DNA of 64,000 nucleotides, from positions 11,196,382-11,260,381 of the forward strand of contig CM049317.1 in NCBI GenBank assembly GCA_026874595.1, given 5' to 3'. The DNA comes from Sipunculus nudus (lineage: Eukaryota; Annelida; Sipuncula; Golfingiida; Sipunculidae). Within the stretch, counting starts at the first letter, position 1, and each line of letters begins with the position of its first letter. Below are positions 47,801-59,217 of the stretch, one piece after another. The notes beneath the pieces were generated by a model. It had not been told where the DNA came from and searched no databases. It was given only the letters and a program-made list of their open reading frames with translations. Made by a program: the position numbers and the translations under genes.

Positions 47801-50800
47801 ATAAATACAGCGATTGGCCCTTGGCGGCCATATTGGAATCCTGACAGGTCTGCAATTCAGTAGGTCTGGAGCCCTCATATGTACCAATCATCCCTGTGAA
47901 TTTGGAAAAAAGCTGAAGTATAATACTGTTGAGTTATCGCGGGTTAAAGAAATACAGCGATTGGTCTTTGGCGGCCATATTGGAATCCTGACAGGTCTGC
48001 AATTCAGTAGGTCTGGAGCCCTCATATGTACCAATCATCCCTGTGAATTTGGAAAAACGCTGAAGTATAATACTGTTCAGTTATCGCGCGCGATAGAAAT
48101 ACAGCGATTGGGCTTTGGCGGCCATATTGGAATCCTGACAGAGCTGCAATTCAGTAGGTCTGGGGCCCTCATATATACCAATCATCCCTGTGAATTTGGG
48201 AAAGCTGAAATATAATACTGTTGAGTTACCACACGCGAAAGAAATACAGCGATTGGTCTTTGGCGGCCATTTTGGAATCCTGACAGGTCTGCAATTCTGT
48301 ACGTCTGGAGTCCTCATATGTACCAATCATCCGTGTGAATTAGGGAAAGCTGAAGTATAATACTGTTGAGTTATCGCGCGTTAAAGAAATACAGCGATTG
48401 GCCCTTGGCGGCCATATTGGAATCCTGACAGGTCTGCAATTCAGTAGGTCTGGAGCCCTCATATGTACCAATCATCCCTGTGAATTTGGGAAAGCTGAAG
48501 TATAATACTGTTGAGTTATCGCGCGCGATAGAAATACAGCGATTGGGCTTTGGCGGCCATATTGGAATCCTGACAGGTCTGCAATTCAGTAGGTCTGGAG
48601 CCCTCATATGTACCAATCATCCCTGTGAATTTGGGAAAGCTGAAATATAATACTGTTGAGTTATCACGCGCGAAAGAAATACAGCGATTGGTCTTTGGCG
48701 GCCATATTTGAATCCTGACAGGTCTGCAATTCTGTACGTCTGGAGTCCTCATATGTACCAATCATCCGTGTGAATTAGGGAAAGCTGAAGTATAATACTG
48801 TTGAGTTATCGCGCGCGAAAGAAATATAGCGATTGGTCTTTGGCGGCTATATTGGAATCCTGACAGGTCTGCAATTCAGTAGGTCTGGAGCCCTCATATG
48901 TGCCAATCAACTTGTGAATTTGGAAAAAAGCTGAAGTATAATACTGTTCAGTTATCGCGCGCGATAGAAATACAGCGGTTGGGCTTTGGCGGCTTTATTG
49001 GAATCCTGACAGGTCTGCAATTCAGTAGGTCTGGAGCCCTCATATGTTCCAATCATCCCTGTGAATTTGGGAAAGCTGAAATAAAATACTGTTGAGTTAC
49101 CACGCGCGAAAGAAATACAGCGATTGGTCTTTGGCGGCCATATTGGAATCCTGACAGGTCTGCAATTCTGTACGTCTTGAGTCCTCATATGTACCAATCA
49201 TCCGTGTGAATTAGGGAAAGCTGAAGTATAATACTGTTGAGTTATCGCGCGTTAAATAAATACAGCGATTGGCCTTTGGCGGCCATATTGGAATCCTGAC
49301 AGGTCTGCAATTCAGAAGGTCTGGAGTCCTCATATGTACCAATCATCCCTGTGAATTTGGAAAAAAGCTGAAGTAAAATACTGTTGAGTTATCGCGCGTT
49401 AAAGAAATTCAGCGATTGGTCTTTGGCGGCCATATTGGAATCCTGACAGGTTTGCAATTCAGTAGGTCTGGAGCCCTCATATGTACCAATCATCCCTGTG
49501 AATTTGGAAAAAAGCTGAAGTATAATACTGTTCAGTTATCGCGCACGATAGAAATACAGCGATTGGGCTTTGGCGGCCATATTGGAATCCTGACAGGTCT
49601 GCAATTCAGTAGGTCTGGAGCCCTCATATGTACCAATCATCCCTGTGAATTTGGGAAAGCTGAAGTATAATACTGTTGAGTTATCGCGCGCGATAGAAAT
49701 ACAGCGATTGGGCTTTGGCGGCCATATTGGAATCCTGACAGGTCTGCAATTCAGTAGGTCTGGAGCCCTCATATGTACCAATCATCCCTGTGAATTTGGG
49801 AAAGCTGAAGTATAATACTGTTGAGTTATCGCGCGCGAAAGAAATACAGCGATTGGGCTTTGGCGGCCATATTGGAATCCTGACAGGTCTGCAATTCAGT
49901 AGGTCTGGAGCCCTCATATGTACCAATCATCCCTGTGAATTTGGAAAAAAGCTGAAGTATAATACTGTTCAGTTATCGCGCACGATAGAAATACAGCGAT
50001 TGGGCTTTGGCGGCCATATTGGAATCCTGACAGGTCTGCAATTCAGTAGGTCTGGAGCCCTCATATGTACCAATCATCCCTGTGAATTTGGGAAAGCTGA
50101 AGTATAATACTGTTGAGTTATCGCGCGTTAAAGAAATACAGCGATTGGTCTTTGGCGGCCATATTGGAATCCTGACAGGTCTGCAATTCAGTAGGTCTGG
50201 ATTCCTCATATGTGCCAATCATCCCTGTGAATTTGGAAAAAAGCTGAAGTATAATACTGTTCAGTTATCGCGCGCGATAGAAATACAGCGGTTGGGCTTT
50301 GGCGGCTTTATTGGAATCCTGACAGGTCTGCAATTCAGTAGGTCTGGAGCCCTCATATGTTCCAATCATCCCTGTGAATTTGGGAAAGCTGAAATATAAT
50401 ACTGTTGAGTTACCACACGCGAAAGAAATACAGCGATTGGTCTTTGGCGGCCATATTGGAATCCTGACAGGTCTGCAATTCTGTACGTCTGGAGTCCTCA
50501 TATGTACCAATCATCCGTGTGAATTAGGGAAAGCTGAAGTATAATACTGTTGAGTTATCGCGCGTTAAATAAATACAGCGATTGGCCCTTGGCGGCCATA
50601 TTGGAATCCTGACAGGTCTGCAATTCAGTAGGTCTGGAGCCCTCATATGTACCAATCATCCCTGTGAATTTGGAAAAAAGCTGAAGTATAATACTGTTGA
50701 GTTATCGCGCGTTAAAGAAATACAGCGATTGGTCTTTGGCGGCCATATTGGAATCCTGACAGGTCTGCAATTCAGTAGGTCTGGAGCCCTCATATGTACC

Positions 50801-53628
50801 AATCATCCCTGTGAATTTGGAAAAACGCTGAAGTATAATACTGTTCAGTTATCGCGCGCGATAGAAATACAGCGATTGGGCTTTGGCGGCCATATTGGAA
50901 TCCTGACAGAGCTGCAATTCAGTAGGTCTGGGGCCCTCATATATACCAATCATCCCTGTGAATTTGGGAAAGCTGAAATATAATACTGTTGAGTTATCAC
51001 GCGCGAAAGAAATACAGCGATTGGTCTTTGGCGGCCATATTGGAATCCTGACAGGTCTGCAATTCTGTACGTCTGGAGTCCTCATATGTACCAATCATCC
51101 GTGTGAATTAGGGAAAGCTGAAGTATAATACTGTTGAGTTATCGCGCGTTAAATAAATACAGCGATTGGCCCTTGGCGGCCATATTGGAATCCTGACAGG
51201 TCTGCAATTCAGTAGGTCTGGAGCCCTCATATGTACCAATCATCCCTGTGAATTTGGAAAAAAGCTGAAGTATAATACTGTTGAGTTATCGCGCGTTAAA
51301 GAAATACAGCGATTGGTCTTTGGCGGCCATATTGGAATCCTGACAGGTCTGCAATTCAGTAGGTCTGGAGCCCTCATATGTACCAATCATCCCTGTGAAT
51401 TTGGAAAAACGCTGAAGTATAATACTGTTCAGTTATCGCGCGCGATAGAAATACAGCGATTGGGCTTTGGCGGCCATATTGGAATCCTGACAGAGCTGCA
51501 ATTCAGTAGGTCTGGGGCCCTCATATATACCAATCATCCCTGTGAATTTGGGAAAGCTGAAATATAATACTGTTGAGTTATCACGCGCGAAAGAAATACA
51601 GCGATTGGTCTTTGGCGGCCATATTGGAATCCTGACAGGTCTGCAATTCTGTACGTCTGGAGTCCTCATATGTACCATTCATCCGTGTGAATTAGGGAAA
51701 GCTGAAGTATAATACTGTTGAGTTATCGCGCGCGATAGAAATACAGCGATTGGGCTTTGGCGGCCATATTGGAATCCTGACAGGTCTGCAATTCAGTAGG
51801 TCTGGAGCCCTCATATGTACCAATCATCCCTGTGAATTTGGGAAAGCTGAAGTATAATACTGTTCAGTTATCGCGCGCGATAGAAATACAGCGGTTGGGC
51901 TTTGGCGGCTTTATTGGAATCCTGACAGGTCTGCAATTCAGTAGGTCTGGAGCCCTCATATGTTCCAATCATCCCTGTGAATTTGGGAAGCTGAAATATA
52001 ATACTGTTGAGTTATCACGCGCGAAAGAAATACAGCGATTGGTCTTTGGCGGCCATATTTGAATCCTGACAGGTCTGCAATTCTGTACGTCTGGAGTCCT
52101 CATATGTACCAATCATCCGTGTGAATTAGGGAAAGCTGAAGTATAATACTGTTGAGTTATCGCGCGCGAAAGAAATATAGCGATTGGTCTTTGGCGGCCA
52201 TATTGGAATCCTGACAGGTCTGCAATTCAGTAGGTCTGGAGCCCTCATATGTGCCAATCATCCCTGTGAATTTGGAAAAAAGCTGAAGTATAATACTGTT
52301 CAGTTATCGCGCGCGATAGAAATACAGCGGTTGGGCTTTGGCGGCTTTATTGGAATCCTGACAGGTCTGCAATTCAGTAGGTCTGGAGCCCTCATATGTT
52401 CCAATCATCCCTGTGAATTTGGGAAAGCTGAAATAAAATACTGTTGAGTTACCACGCGCGAAAGAAATACAGCGATTGGTCTTTGGCGGCCATATTGGAA
52501 TCCTGACAGGTCTGCAATTCTGTACGTCTTGAGTCCTCATATGTACCAATCATCCGTGTGAATTAGGGAAAGCTGAAGTATAATACTGTTGAGTTATCGC
52601 GCGTTAAATAAATACAGCGATTGGCCTTTGGCGGCCATATTGGAATCCTGACAGGTCTGCAATTCAGTAGGTCTGGAGTCCTCATATGTACCAATCATCC
52701 CTGTGAATTTGGAAAAAAGCTGAAGTAAAATACTGTTGAGTTATCGCGCGTTAAAGAAATTCAGCGATTGGTCTTTGGCGGCCATATTGGAATCCTGACA
52801 GGTCTGCAATTCAGTAGGTCTGGAGCCCTCATATGTACCAATCATCCCTGTGAATTTGGAAAAAAGCTGAAGTATAATACTGTTCAGTTATCGCGCACGA
52901 TAGAAATACAGCGATTGGGCTTTGGCGGCCATATTGGAATCCTGACAGGTCTGCAATTCAGTAGGTCTGGAGCCCTCATATGTACCAATCATCCCTGTGA
53001 ATTTGGGAAAGCTGAAGTATAATACTGTTGAGTTATCGCGCGCGATAGAAATACAGCGATTGGGCTTTGGCGGCCATATTGGAATCCTGACAGGTCTGCA
53101 ATTCAGTAGGTCTGGAGCCCTCATATGTACCAATCATCCCTGTGAATTTGGGAAAGCTGAAGTATAATACTGTTGAGTTATCGCGCGCGAAAGAAATACA
53201 GCGATTGGGCTTTGGCGGCCATATTGGAATCCTGACAGGTCTGCAATTCAGTAGGTTTGGAGCCCTCATATGTACCAATCATCCCTGTGAATTTGGAAAA
53301 AAGCTGAAGTATAATACTGTTCAGTTATCGCGCACGATAGAAATACAGCGATTGGGCTTTGGCGGCCATATTGGAATCCTGACAGGTCTGCAATTCAGTA
53401 GGTCTGGAGCCCTCATATGTACCAATCATCCCTGTGAATTTGGGAAAGCTGAAGTATAATACTGTTGAGTTATCGCGCGCGATAGAAATACAGCGATTGG
53501 TCTTTGGCGGCCATATTGGAATCCTGACAGGTCTGCAATTCAGTAGGTCTGGAGCCCTCATATGTACCAATCATCCCTGTGAATTTGGGAAAGCTGAAGT
53601 ATAATACTTCGAGTTATCGCTCGCGGAA
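38858..53628. repeat. ~14.8-kb satellite array of ~146-bp monomers
   Basis: About 100 head-to-tail monomers run without interruption. Each contains GGCGGCCATATTGGAATCC, TGACAGGTCTGCAATTC, CCTCATATGTACCAATCATCC, GTGAATTTGGGAAAGCTGAA, TATAATACTGTTGAGTTATC and CGCGCGCGAAAGAAATACAG. Variants (GGAAAAAAGC for GGGAAAGC; CCCTTGG for TCTTTGG; TTTATT for CATATT; TGTACGTCT for AGTAGGTCT) recur in a regular order. They reveal 4-monomer units (584 bp) and ~23-monomer units (3347 bp between the 41.4-43.9 and 44.7-47.2-kb stretches; 3352 bp between 48.95-50.2 and 52.3-53.57 kb). Sequence identity is high in the interior, while the left edge (38.9-39.3 kb) is more diverged. Short open frames on both strands repeat with every monomer and are not genes. 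The array splits segments A and B of the duplicated locus. Confidence 0.97.
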
Positions 53629-53720
53629 AAGTGTCACTGACGGAAGGGCGGAAGTACGGAAGGATGGACTGACATGGTGATTACTACAGGGCACCGCTTT
53701 TCAAGCTGGACCCTAAGGAC
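53629..53720. repeat. ACGG-type tail right of the satellite
   Basis: GTGTCACTGACGGAAGGGCGGAAGTACGGAAGGATGG followed by GGTGATTACTACAGGGCACCGCTTTTC. It matches the left-side tail at 38755-38850, including its TACAGGCACCGCTTTTC end. Confidence 0.7.
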
Positions 53721-53879
53721 ATAATCCCACTCTGTCTGGGAAAGACCAGTCAGCTTATATTACTATACTTATTTCACTATGTGCAAAAAATATAATTTAT
53801 TTCCCAGCTATCGGATGGTAAGAAGTTTAAAAAAAAGTTATTATCTCACGCAATCTTTGTACCATTAATATATATATAA
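53721..53879. other. Unassigned sequence right of the satellite
   Basis: AT-rich, with two AAAAAAAGTTATTA stretches (53828 and 53878) bracketing a short TATATATA tract, perhaps a small target duplication. No gene. Confidence 0.35.
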
Positions 53880-54140
53880 AAAAAAGTTATTAACTATTTC
53901 GGTCATGCTATGGGAACTGCAGGACGCAGGAGATATTGTTAAATTTTGAATGCTGATACTAATGCAGAATCCCTCTGGTATTGTTTACATCACACGTACG
54001 ATAACTGGTAAATTTAATCCATCGCTTTTAAGTCAGCAACTCCTTTTAATGTGAGGTGTACAAATTGATTCTTTTGGATTATCTTAACAAAAATAATTCG
54101 AATGTAGGTTCAAGCTGATGCATCTGTTCTAACACTGGCA
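53880..54140 (+). pseudogene. Duplicated Ig gene 5' flank and dead exon 1
   Basis: It aligns with 5510-5775: GGTCATGCTATGGGAACT, CATCGCTTTTAAGT, GTGAGGTGTAC, TTGGATTATCTTAACAAAAATAATTC and GCTGATGCATCTGTTC. The start codon of the intact gene (ACTATGGCAGG) is ACACTGGCAGC here, so the ATG is lost. Homology stops within the first few codons, where the sequence turns into ATTATTATTATG and then the 25-bp minisatellite. Confidence 0.75.
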
Positions 54141-54189
54141 GCATCATTATTATTATGAATATAAGTTAACCTCCAGGGTAGATATTTAA

Positions 54190-56465
54190 GATATTTAACG
54201 ATGTGCATAAGGTTATTGGGACACAGTCTGTGGAGCCTGCAGAATCCAGAAGTGCTGCTTGAGTCCATAGAGGCGCTAAGACCCAGTGTCGGAGAGATGC
54301 TGTGAGTGGTGTTGCAGCCCGCTGTCGAGTGTGGTGCTGCCAGCCGGTGTCGAGTGAGGTGCAGCCAGCCATTGTCGAGTGGGGTGCAGCTAGCCGGTGT
54401 CGTGGGAGGCGCTGAAAGCTGGTGTCGAGTGAGAGCTGTCAGCCTGGGTCTAGTGAGATGTTGCAAGCCTGTGTCGAGTGAGGAGCTGCAAGCCAGTGTC
54501 AAGTGAGGTGCTGCAAGCCGGTGCCGAGTGAGGTGCTGCCAGCTGTTGTCCAGTGAGATGCTGCCGGTCTGTGTCCAGTGAGGTGCTGCAAGCTTGTGTC
54601 CAGTTCAATGCTGCCAGCCTGTATCGAGTGAGGTGCTGCTAGCCTGTGTCGAGGGAGGTGCTACCAGCTGTTGTCCGGTGAGATGGCCAGTCTGTGTCCA
54701 GTGCAATGCTGCCAGCCTGTATCCAGTGAGGTGCTGCTAGCCTGTGTCGAGTGAGATTCTGCCAGTCGTTAACGAGTGAGGTACTGCCAGCTGGTGTCGA
54801 GTGAGGTGCTGCAAGCTGGTGACGAGTGAGGTGCTGCCAGCTGGTGTCGAGGTGCTGCTAGCCTGTAACAGGTGAGGTGCTTCCAACCAGTGACGAGTGA
54901 GCTGTTGCCAGCTTGTGTCGAGTGAGGTGCTGCCAGCATGTGACGAGTGAGGTGCTGCCAGCCGGTGTCGAGTGAGGTGCAGCTAGCCGGTGTCGAGTGA
55001 GATGCAGCCAGCCAGTGTTGAGTGAGGTGCTGCCAACCGGTGTCGTTAAGATGCTGCCATCCGGTGTCAAGTAAGGTGCTGCCAGCCAGTGTCTAGTGAG
55101 GTGCGGCGAACTGGTGTCGAGTGAAATGCTGCCAGCCGGTGTCGAGTGAGGTCCTGCCTGCTGTTGTCGAGTGAGGAGCTTCTCATGGTGTCGAGTGAGG
55201 TGCTGCCTGCCGTTGTCGAGTGAGGTGCTTCTAACTGGTGTCGAGTGAGGTGCTGCCAGCCAGTGTCGAGTGAGATTCTGCCAGTCGTTAACGAGTGAGG
55301 TGCTGCCAGCTGGTGTCGAGTGAGGTGCTGCAAGCTGGTGACGAGTGAGGTGCTGCCAGCCGGTGTCGAGGTGCTGCCAGCCTGTGACAGGTGAGGTGCT
55401 GCCAACCAGTGACGAGTGAGCTGTTGCCAGCTGGTGTCGAGTGAGGTGCTGCCAGCATGTGACGAGTGAGGTGCTGCCAGCCGGTGTCGAGTGAGGTGCT
55501 GCTAGCCGGTGTCGAGTGAGGTGCTTCCAGCCAGTGTTGAGTGAGGTGCTGCCAACCGGTGTCGTATGAGGTGCTGCCAGCCGTTGTTGAGTGAGGTGCG
55601 GCCAACTGATGTCGAGTGAGGTGCTGCCAGCCGGTGTCGAGTGAGGTGCTGCCTTGCCCTTGTCGAGTGAGGTGCTTCTAACTGGTGTCTAGAGTGAGGT
55701 GCTGCCAGCCAGTGTCGAGTGAGATTCTGCCAGTCGTTAACGAGTGAGATGCTGCCAGCTGGTGTCGAGTGAGGTGCTGCCAGCATGTGACGAGTGAGGT
55801 GCTGCCAGCCGGTGTCGAGTGAGGTGCTGCTAGCCAGTGTCGAGTGAGGTGCTTCCAGCCAGTGTTGAGTGAGGTGCTGTCAACCGGTGTCGTATGAGGT
55901 GCAGCCAGCCGTTGTTGAGTGAGGTGCTGCCAGCCGGTGTCGAGTGAGGTGCTGCTAGCCGGTGTCGAGTGAGGTGCTTCCAGCCAGTGTTGAGTGAGGT
56001 GCTGCCAACCGGTGTCGTATGAGGTGCTGCCAGCCGGTGTTGAGTGAGGTGCGGCCAACTGATGTCGAGTGAGGTGCTGCCAGCCGGTGTCGAGTGAGGT
56101 GCTGCCTGCCGTTGTCGAGTGAGGTGCTTCTAACTGGTGTCTAGAGTGAGGTGCTGCCAGCCAGTGTCGAGTGAGATTCTGCCAGTCGTTAATGAGTGAG
56201 GTGCTGCCAGCTGGTGTCGAGTGAGGTGCTGCCAGCATGTGACGAGTGAGGTGCTGCCAGCCGGTGTCGAGTGAGGTGCTGCTAGCCAGTGTCGAGTCAG
56301 GTGCTTCCAGCCAGTGTTGAGTGAGGTGCTGTCAACCGGTGTCGTATGAGGTGCAGCCAGCCGGTGTTGAGTGAGGTGCGGCCAACTGATGTCGAGTGAG
56401 GTGATGCCAACCGGTGTCGAGTGAGGTGCTGCAAGCCTGTGACGAGTGAGGTGCCGTGAGGTGAT
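54190..56465. repeat. 25-bp minisatellite, about 90 units
   Basis: The unit is of the type GGTGTCGAGTGAGGTGCTGCCAGCC, with point variation and a few shortened units. Higher-order blocks recur: the marked variant GAGATTCTGCCAGTCGTTAACGAG appears near 54755, 55270, 55722 and 56176, the last two 454 bp apart. Since 25 is not a multiple of 3, three units (75 bp) encode a 25-residue periodic peptide in every frame. This explains the long minus-strand open frames of Ser/Thr/His/Leu-rich sequence (up to 186 codons); they lack any gene context. It occupies the place of exons 1-4 of the duplicated Ig gene. Confidence 0.95.
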
Positions 56466-56842
56466 CAAACAGGGATCCAGAGAGATGTCGCCAGCCGGGG
56501 TCCTGTATCGCTAGTTCAGGAGATCGAAAGCATGTTTAACCGGACTCGGTGATTTTTCAAAATTTTTATTTAGTATATGTACCAGAGTATCTATTGAGGC
56601 GTAAAAGGCTGTCACATGGTAGGTGATTTTGAATTCTGTACCTTTTTATTTTCTTTCAAAATATACTCTTGCTCTTTGACAACTGACTTTTGTTTTGCTG
56701 TGTGCCTGAGTGCCTACACGGTGAGTGCGCAATCAAAAACGTCTCTAAGTTTCCACGTTAAACCAAAGGCAACCCGGTCAGTCACTTGGTAACAACAACC
56801 TTGGTAACGGCACCAGAAAGGGGCAACTTTAATCGGGTGACA
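56466..56842. other. Unassigned sequence between minisatellite and Ig exon 4 remnant
   Basis: No gene is seen. CTTGGTAACAACAACCTTGGTAACGG is a short internal repeat at ~56787. No clear match to the Ig introns of block 1. Confidence 0.35.
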
Positions 56843-57240
56843 GCAAGAAAAAAACAGCCGTAAGTGGAGTATTACATTACATGACAGGACTCCTTTATTT
56901 CACTGATAGAACGGAACAAATCATTATTAGAACAAACAAACCTCTTAGTTCCACTCCAGACTTAAGCAGTCTTTCGATCGTTATTTATCCTGTTTTACGT
57001 TGTATAAAACACTAAGAAACAGAAATGTCCTTAAACTAACAGCCGTTTTAAATATTTTTGGTGCATTATATCAGCTATTTTGATAAAAAAGAAATGCTCT
57101 CAAACGGGACGGAATATTTTTCTAGTTATGGCTTTTTTGTATGTTATTCTCACACCACAAAAATATCAGGTTGAAACGTTTGTAGATGTATATACATTCT
57201 TTCTGTTAAAAGAGGTCAGTTTACATCAGAATAAGAGTTA
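56843..57240 (+). pseudogene. Ig gene paralogue: exon 4 end and exon 5 remnants
   Basis: AGCAAGAAAAAAACAGCCGTAAGTGG (~56843) corresponds to the 3' end of exon 4 plus its splice donor (AGGAAGAAACAAAGGCCGTAAGTTG at 7265-7289). The following intron aligns (GCTATTTTGATAAAAAAGAAATGCTCTCAAAC). Exon 5 is reduced to AAAGAGGTCAGTTTACATCAG near 57210-57230: its splice acceptor and most codons are deleted, and the TAG stop is changed. The Ig domain, stalk and membrane exons are missing, replaced by the minisatellite. The paralogue is dead. Confidence 0.75.
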
Positions 57241-58900
57241 ATTGTAAAAATTACTGGTGTCAAGGAGGGACGTACCTTGGAAATTCGTATCGAGTTCCCC
57301 ACTATAAAGTTACATCAAATTCAAGGCTTTTAAATTGAATTGAATATAATTTACTTTTGTATATAGATGAAAGATCTGAGATCATGTTAATGTCTAATTT
57401 TGACATGTGGCATTTGTGTAACAGAACTAAATGTGAATAGGTTATATCAAATATTATATATTTTTGTATTATATTGATGCATCGAGTTGTTTCAGGGGAC
57501 ACGATCCTGGTAGTTCAGTGGTGACCATAGTCAGCCGATCCTGGGTGCTTATACTCTGATAAAACGATCTAAGGTTCCTGTGATTTCAACTGTGAGAAAC
57601 GATAAATCAACAAATTTTGTGTACAACTTTTATCTGACAGGTAGGCTTTTTTTAATGTACTTACACTAAAACAACGACAAACCTTACCATATAAATAAGA
57701 AAAAAAAACGCAAAGGGAACGGAATCCCAGATATGTACAATTTACATTTGCGAAATACATAAAAACATCGAAATTTTATCTGAATAAATAACAAGATTTA
57801 CAGAAATGACTAATGCCAGAACATGACATAATAATTTTGAACTTTTATTTGGTACTTATATTAACACAATCTTTATCAATTCTTGTTTTTTTTCTTTATT
57901 TTTATATTTGTTTTATATATAAACATTTATTTCTAAATACATATGCAGATTATGCTGCTCATCTTAGCCATATTGGGGTTACCTGAAGAAACCAGATATA
58001 ATACTTGTTGTAAATGTCATATACATATGATCACAGAGAAGTATTGCCTTTGTATATCTATTTACCTCAGACTGAATATAGAGGCAGCAAATGTTAAATA
58101 TACGTACTACATAAAAATTTGTGATAATTTACTTTTTTTTATTTATTGTTGAATCCTTGTTACTGTTTAAAATATGTTGAAATAGTTTGTACACTTTGTA
58201 TATTTTTGTAATATATGAATATGAGCACAAATTAATAAAGAGCAATAAAGAACGATTTGGACATCACTATGCGTTAGTTCATTTTATATTAGTATGAACC
58301 TTATTCCATTGGTTGTTTATGTTTATGTATTCGATGTCGTGTGTTTGTGGGTCAAACAAGCAGTACATAAACCTTGTTCATAGGCACTTATTAGGTCATT
58401 GCGGAAATAGGCCTACATTTGGAAACTTAATAGGCAATATAAATTTACATAAAAATGGCGTGTATTGAAACATTAACGTTGATTTAGCTGAAAATAACAT
58501 TCATTTGTATTCTCCTGTCGAAAGCATGAATACTTTGTGTACTTAGCACAGAAAACTATTGTCGAGGAAAATATTTTCAATATTCGTATAGCTGCATGTA
58601 GGTCGTTCAATACCGCTTGCGCAGAGTTAACAACAAGTAATCGCATGTTCAGACTGAAAGAAATGGGAAAAAAATCAAGTTTCAAGCTAAACATATATAA
58701 AATTTTGTCAAATTAAGGTTAATATTAGAGCTAAGTTAGTTTAAATTAATATGCCTTGAATGCTTTAAACCAGGAGAGAAAGTAGTTCTATGAACAGGTA
58801 TGTGATTTATTTATACTCCATGGGTACCTAGCGAATATATAATTTGAATTGTATTTCAGTTATCAATGTAAAGTGTTTAAATATGATATGCTGCATAGCG
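57241..58900. repeat. Duplicated segment C (3' flank of the Ig gene), copy 2
   Basis: It aligns in order with 7751-9720. Landmarks are AAATTACTGGTG, TTTACTTTTGTATATAG, GTTCCTGTGATTTCAA (the empty SINE site), TTTATCTGACAGG, TATGCGTTAGTTCATTTTATAT, CATTTGTATTCTCCTG and TTTATTTATACTCCATGGGTACC. No gene. Divergence is substantial and includes many indels. Confidence 0.7.
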
Positions 58901-59217
58901 TATTATGATATATGGGCAGCATAAACAGAAAACTTTAAGTAAGTAAAGGAACTTATAAAGAAAAAGAAAATATTATATCAATTATTAATAGCTGTAATTA
59001 CTTGGTCGGAATGCTTAAAAAATCCACCGACATTTAAGGAGAAATATTATGAGACGATCAAATAAGATCAAGAGTAGTGCCCCGATGAATGCTAAACAAA
59101 ATGCTAAACTAAATATAAAATGTATAAGTTCCGTTAACATAATATGTGATACATATGTTACTCTTGTCAATATATGAAATGTAAATCTTGAAGTACCCCT
59201 CTCTTTGGGCACAAGGT

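Noticed and set aside
38911-53570. Dozens of 80-133-codon open frames on both strands (MVHMR...RPVRIPIWPP and GGHIGILTGLQFSRSG types)
   Set aside because: Each recurs with the satellite period, on both strands of the same DNA. Monomers (~146 bp) and 4-mers (584 bp) are not multiples of three, so frames end at each unit. They are by-products of the satellite, not a gene family.
38858-53628. The array as a CRISPR or phase-variable system
   Set aside because: There are no unique spacers between short direct repeats: whole monomers repeat head to tail. The context is eukaryotic.
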